Positions 23,684 through 27,167 of a stretch of 27,167 bases of DNA are shown piece after piece (within the stretch, counting starts at the first letter, position 1; every line of letters begins with the position of its first letter). The position numbers and the translations under genes were made by a program. This DNA comes from Cocleimonas sp. (lineage in GTDB: Bacteria; Pseudomonadota; Gammaproteobacteria; Thiotrichales; Thiotrichaceae), in contig JAGLDT010000073.1 of the NCBI GenBank assembly GCA_023145485.1, positions 1-27,167 of the forward strand. Direction: 5' to 3'. The notes beneath the pieces are model-generated. The model had not been told where the DNA came from and ran no database searches. It was given only the letters and a program-made list of their open reading frames with translations.

Positions 23684-24477
23684 TGTTTTTCCATTGCCAG
23701 TAATTCATCCAGCTCTTGTTGACTAAACCCAGCTTGTAAGCGAGCTTCAGTGTGGAGCGGGGAACGCAACGGTGTTCCCATATATTTAAGCAATAATTCG
23801 CGGAAGGTTGCTATAGGGTCTAACTCTCGTTGAGCGCAACAGTAATGAAACCATTTAGAGCCTATTGCAACATGACCAATTTCTTCTTCTAAAATGATGT
23901 CTAGAATAGCAACCGTTTCTTGATCTCCCGCTTTTTCTAAGCGTTGCATCATGCCTGGGGTAACATCAAGCCCTCTGGCCTCCAGTACACGAGGAACTAG
24001 AGCCATACGAGCCATTACATCATGATCCGTTTTTAGCGTCATTTCCCATAAGCCATTATGTGCAGGTAAGTCGCCGTAGTGATAGCCCATTTTTTCGAGT
24101 CGTTTACGCAATAATGTAAAATGATGGGCTTCTTCTGACGCGACCTGCAACCAGTCAATATAGAAATCAGCGGGCATATTGCGAAAACGGTAGACCGCAT
24201 CTAACGCCAGATTAATCGCATTAAATTCAATATGGGTAACGGCATGAATAAGATGGGCGCGTCCTGATTCTGAGTTAAGTTTTCGATGCTTTAGTTTTTT
24301 TGGGGAAATTAAGTCAGGTTGAGGAGGACGACCAGGAATAGGGATGCTTTTAACGGGGGCGTCATCCAAATTAGATAGCTGTTTTTTTTGCTGTGTATAA
24401 AGCGCAACGGTTTGCTGGAGTTTTAGCTCTATATCAGATTCCATTAGAATCTGATAGGCAAGCTGATGAATACTCAT
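23662..24477 (-). CDS. DUF455 ferritin-like protein
   Basis: The 271 residues match the DUF455 family, a predicted di-iron four-helix ferritin-like fold. Candidate metal ligands are Glu84 (THIEFNAINLALDAVYRF), Glu115 or Glu116 with His118/His119 (SEEAHHFTLL), Glu166 (VLEARGLDVTPG) and Glu197-199 with His202 (EEEIGHVAIGSKWF). The N-terminal 60 residues are Pro/Lys-rich and include GRPPQPDL. The function is unknown. The start overlaps the upstream mscS stop by four bases and the end overlaps the downstream mscS by 22, so expression is tightly coupled with both channels. Confidence 0.9.
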   Translation of the reverse strand: MSIHQLAYQILMESDIELKLQQTVALYTQQKKQLSNLDDAPVKSIPIPGRPPQPDLISPKKLKHRKLNSESGRAHLIHAVTHIEFNAINLALDAVYRFRNMPADFYIDWLQVASEEAHHFTLLRKRLEKMGYHYGDLPAHNGLWEMTLKTDHDVMARMALVPRVLEARGLDVTPGMMQRLEKAGDQETVAILDIILEEEIGHVAIGSKWFHYCCAQRELDPIATFRELLLKYMGTPLRSPLHTEARLQAGFSQQELDELLAMEKQWITSQT

Positions 24478-25343
24478 TGTTGATTAATATACTTAATTTG
24501 TTGCATTGCAAGTGGAATATTGTTCTCTCTTAAAGCAACCAGCAACTTTTCTAGCACAATGGAGCGGATCGTTGTACGCGCTCTTACATCAGGAATGCGA
24601 TAACGCACCTCAAGCAGTACGCCAGATAATAAATGCCCTCTATTATCATCCCAAAGAGAACGTGTTACTAGTTGCGCTGTGTCGGGGATAATTTCAGGCA
24701 TGCTGTTAACAATTTCAAGCGTAACTTGTCGGATAAGATCAATATCTGCATCGTAAGGCACCTGAAAGCGAAGCCTGACACGCACGGAGGTATCTTCAAA
24801 GGAAAAATTTCGGATCACTGAATTTGAAAAAACAGAGTTGGGATAATTGATGATAACCCCATCGGTATTGCGAACCTGAGTGCGTCGTATACCAATATCA
24901 ACAATATCCCCCCATCCGCCCCAATGGTGACCAATACTATCAATTTTGACGCGATCACCGACTCTAACAGGACGATCTGTAATTAAGAAAATCCCCGAAA
25001 GTATATCAGCAATGGTTTCTTTCGCGGCAAAACCGAGAGCAACACCAAAGATTCCCGCACCTGCTAATAAGGGAGAAACAGCGATATTATTGATTTTTAA
25101 AACGAAAATAATCGTCATGAAAAGGGCAATAACCCACAGAAATTGTTTTAGAAAGTGAACTAAACGATCATCCAGATCATTATCTGTTTTTTCCGCTAAT
25201 TTTTCAAAACGCTTAAGTACAATATAGCGTATAAACCAATAGCCCAGCAACATCATGACAACCGTTGCTACTGACTGTTCAAGACCGCCTAAATTTCCCC
25301 ATAAACGGATCAATTCAGTATTAAATTTATCGATGATTTCCAT
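24474..25343 (-). CDS. MscS-family mechanosensitive channel (short paralogue)
   Basis: The 289 residues are close to E. coli MscS (286). Membrane segments lie at about 25-43, 66-83 and 88-121. The last is the pore helix with GAGIFGVALGFAAKETIADI, then DRPVRVGDRVKI opens the beta domain, with INYPNSVFSNSVIRNFS as the MscS-like YPNS segment. Insertion of HHWGGWGDIVDIGIRRTQVR resembles the usual GTVxxIxIRxTxLR loop with extra residues. It starts the three-gene operon. A weak Shine-Dalgarno (GGATGAG) precedes the ATG. The 153 bases to erpA hold a short stem AGACT/AGTCT (25413-25430) and no clear gene. Confidence 0.92.
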   Translation of the reverse strand: MEIIDKFNTELIRLWGNLGGLEQSVATVVMMLLGYWFIRYIVLKRFEKLAEKTDNDLDDRLVHFLKQFLWVIALFMTIIFVLKINNIAVSPLLAGAGIFGVALGFAAKETIADILSGIFLITDRPVRVGDRVKIDSIGHHWGGWGDIVDIGIRRTQVRNTDGVIINYPNSVFSNSVIRNFSFEDTSVRVRLRFQVPYDADIDLIRQVTLEIVNSMPEIIPDTAQLVTRSLWDDNRGHLLSGVLLEVRYRIPDVRARTTIRSIVLEKLLVALRENNIPLAMQQIKYINQQ

Positions 25344-25496
25344 AGTTTACTCATCCATGAGTTTTCATGGTATTGCCTAAAGCAATAATTAGTTATTAAT
25401 TTGATAGTGTAAAAGACTGTGCAAGTAGTCTGGGAAGAAAGGATATTTTAACCACGGTTATGACTTCCACGAATACCTGCATAGTCGCTCAAGGAT

Positions 25497-25880
25497 TTAT
25501 GCATCCGTACTAAATGAAGAGCCACAGCCACAGGTTGTGGTTGCATTAGGATTGCGAATGACAAATTGAGAGCCTTCTAAACCTTCCGTATAGTCAATAT
25601 CTGCTCCGACGAGGTATTGAAAGCTCATTGGGTCGATCAATAAGGTAACACCATCATTTTCAACGGAAGTATCACCCTCGTTAATAACTTCATCAAAAGT
25701 AAATCCGTATTGAAATCCTGAGCAACCACCACCCGATACAAAAACACGAAGTTTTAGATTATCATTTTGCTCCTCTTCAATTAGACCTTTTACCTTTGCG
25801 GCTGCTGCATCGGTAAAATTGAGAGGGGCATCAGAGGGTGAAGACGGTGCGGCGGTTCCTATAACTGTTTGTGCAGACAT
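25497..25880 (-). CDS. erpA: Iron-sulfur cluster insertion protein ErpA
   Basis: ErpA is an A-type carrier that delivers Fe-S clusters to target proteins, among them the isoprenoid enzymes IspG and IspH of the MEP pathway that also uses IspD and IspF in this window. The three cluster cysteines are Cys53 (GGGCSGFQYGF) and Cys117/Cys119 (TTCGCGSSF). The 127 residues include a Ser/Pro/Ala-rich N-terminal extension of about 12 residues relative to E. coli (114). LNFTDAAAAKVKGLIEEE starts the conserved domain. The Shine-Dalgarno TAGGAG (25888-25893 on the minus strand) is good. It is downstream of argC and bactofilin, a gammaproteobacterial order, with a 113-base gap that may hold its own promoter. 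Confidence 0.95.
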   Translation of the reverse strand: MSAQTVIGTAAPSSPSDAPLNFTDAAAAKVKGLIEEEQNDNLKLRVFVSGGGCSGFQYGFTFDEVINEGDTSVENDGVTLLIDPMSFQYLVGADIDYTEGLEGSQFVIRNPNATTTCGCGSSFSTDA

Positions 25881-25993
25881 TTAAATTCTCCTAAATTATT
25901 AGTTGGTGTCTATATCATATATAACTCTTTATAGCGGTGCGAGTAGCCCGACAATTGACAAAGATTTATGGGTTAACACGACATCAACTCATT

Positions 25994-26458
25994 TTATTTT
26001 TTGTCTTTACTCTTTTCAACACTATTGGCAGATTCTACTGCAACGTCAACGGCTTTATTTAGCTCTTGATGCATTAGCTTTCCATTAACACCTGCTCCTA
26101 CTGCCATTTCTAGTAAGTTATAATGTAAGTCTCCATTAATGCGGGCTTTTGGGTGCAATTCAACCTTTTTTGTTGCCGTCACATTGCCATCTATGCGTCC
26201 ATTTGCATAAATATTAGCAGCATGAGCATCACCGATAATATGCCCTGTTTCGCCCAAGATAAGGGTTGATTCAGGGTCTTCAGAGTGTAAATTTCCTTCA
26301 ATCGAACCATCGACACTAAAACCACCCGTAAAACTAATATCACCAACAATATTGGCGTTGGAACCAATCCAAGTCTCAATTTTAGGTTTTGTCTCTGTTT
26401 CTACAGGGAATTCTTCAGTTTCTACGATTTGTGGCTTGCGATTTTTCTTTCCAAACAT
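25994..26458 (-). CDS. Bactofilin (polymer-forming cytoskeletal protein)
   Basis: The 154 residues have a short polar N-terminus (MFGKKNRKPQ), an acidic linker, and a bactofilin beta-helix from about 32 to 125 (WIGSNANIVGDISFTGGFSVDG, IYANGRIDGNVTATKKVEL). A charged C-terminus follows. Bactofilins self-assemble without nucleotide into filaments near the membrane that shape cells or place wall enzymes and chemoreceptors. Strong Shine-Dalgarno AAGGAAGG lies just upstream of the ATG, 13 bases after argC. The order argC-bactofilin-erpA recurs in gammaproteobacteria. It could be linked in function to the MltB-like enzyme, but that is only inference. Confidence 0.93.
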   Translation of the reverse strand: MFGKKNRKPQIVETEEFPVETETKPKIETWIGSNANIVGDISFTGGFSVDGSIEGNLHSEDPESTLILGETGHIIGDAHAANIYANGRIDGNVTATKKVELHPKARINGDLHYNLLEMAVGAGVNGKLMHQELNKAVDVAVESANSVEKSKDKK

Positions 26459-26471
26459 ATTTTCCTTCCTT

Positions 26472-27167
26472 TTAAGGTAGAAGCGCAGGTTGCATTAATG
26501 CGGTCGTTTCATCAAAGCCAAGCATCAGGTTCATATTTTGCACTGCCTGTCCTGCTGCGCCTTTCACCAGATTATCAATAACCGATAACACCACAATTCT
26601 AGAACCCGTATTTGGTCTATGTGGCGCTATTCGACACATATTAGAGCTTTTAACAAAACGTGTTTCAGGGTGTGACCCTTCAGGTAATACATCAACAAAC
26701 GGTTCATTCGCATAAAAATTTTCATACAAGGACTGCAAATCTTGCAAAGCACGTTCTGTTTTATGCAACTCCTTCAAATAAAGCGTCGCGTGAATACCGC
26801 GTATAATGGGTAATAAATGCGGGGTAAACATAAGGCTTACCTCTTCACCACTCACTAACGATAAGGTTTGTGCTATTTCAGGGTGATGACGGTGACCCTT
26901 CACCGCATACGCTTTAAAGCTTTCACCTGCTTCACTTAATAGCGTGCCTACATTTGCCTGTCTGCCTGCACCGCTAATACCTGATTTGGTATCAGCAATA
27001 ATATCACTAAGATCAATATTTCCTGATTTGAGCAATGGTAATAAACCTAAAGTAACAGCGGTTGGATAGCAACCAGGATTGCCCACTAAACGTGCTGTTT
27101 TAATGGCTTCTCTATTTAACTCAGGTAAACCATAAACCGCTTCTTTTAATAACTCAGGACAAGCATG
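26472..27167 (-). CDS. argC: N-acetyl-gamma-glutamyl-phosphate reductase, C-terminal part (gene continues past the window)
   Basis: ArgC reduces N-acetylglutamyl phosphate to the semialdehyde with NADPH in arginine synthesis. The frame is open to base 27167, so 231 residues of about 340 are visible, and the GTG at 27086 is internal. The visible part begins with HACPELLKEAVYGLPELNRE, then the active-site cysteine in LVGNPGCYPTAV. Later motifs are GISGAGRQANVG, AYAVKGHRHHPEIAQ and LMFTPHLLPIIRGIHATLY. The stop lies 13 bases before bactofilin, so the two are probably co-transcribed. Confidence 0.95.
   Translation of the reverse strand, partial: HACPELLKEAVYGLPELNREAIKTARLVGNPGCYPTAVTLGLLPLLKSGNIDLSDIIADTKSGISGAGRQANVGTLLSEAGESFKAYAVKGHRHHPEIAQTLSLVSGEEVSLMFTPHLLPIIRGIHATLYLKELHKTERALQDLQSLYENFYANEPFVDVLPEGSHPETRFVKSSNMCRIAPHRPNTGSRIVVLSVIDNLVKGAAGQAVQNMNLMLGFDETTALMQPALLP

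Overview
This is a 27 kb stretch of an AT-rich (roughly 38-40% GC by eye) bacterial chromosome. It is almost certainly from a gammaproteobacterium. The order pyrG-kdsA-eno-ftsB-ispD-ispF, the dusB-fis pair next to a zinc-ribbon/DUF3426 gene, and argC-bactofilin-erpA are all typical of that class. The order cannot be fixed from the sequence alone; Thiotrichales- or Methylococcales-like lineages are only a guess. No tRNA, rRNA, CRISPR array, transposase, integrase or phage gene was seen.

Layout, left to right. Bases 1-408 are the end of a TauE/SafE-type membrane permease gene, followed by terminator hairpins. A minus-strand MltB-type lytic transglycosylase lipoprotein with an unusual Gln/Ala-rich and basic linker covers 554-2287. 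A 395-base divergent spacer with a nested inverted repeat leads to the plus-strand housekeeping block pyrG, kdsA, eno, ftsB, ispD, ispF (2683-8248). That block makes CTP, KDO for lipopolysaccharide, a glycolytic enzyme, a division protein and isoprenoid precursors. A minus-strand group follows (8265-10865): zinc-ribbon/DUF3426 protein, dusB, fis, and an unrecognised protein coupled to fis. At 10943-12509 a promoter, a perfect dyad, a 34-codon ORF and a BTAD/SARP-type regulator with a degenerate ATPase domain form a compact accessory unit just upstream of truA. Next come tex and a one-domain asparaginase-like gene (minus strand, convergent with truA), a 410-460 base noncoding stretch, a LON-domain protein and a FimT/GspH pseudopilin.

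The right third is more variable. It holds a fructosamine-kinase-family gene, a secreted protein built of exactly 22 RTX nonapeptides, a DUF4340 protein, an FkbO/Hyg5/XanB2-family chorismatase, mutM and a YkgJ-type cysteine-cluster gene. On the minus strand follow an overlapping mscS-DUF455-mscS operon and then argC-bactofilin-erpA. argC runs off the right edge.

Most genes are ordinary core functions. The places most worth a second look are the 34-residue peptide ORF with its dyad and BTAD regulator, the chorismatase, the small RTX protein with a perfect 27-base duplication, the two MscS paralogues around a ferritin-like gene, and the repeat-bearing spacer between tex and the LON-domain gene. 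No clearly new multi-gene system is evident; the peptide/BTAD unit is the best candidate and remains inference.
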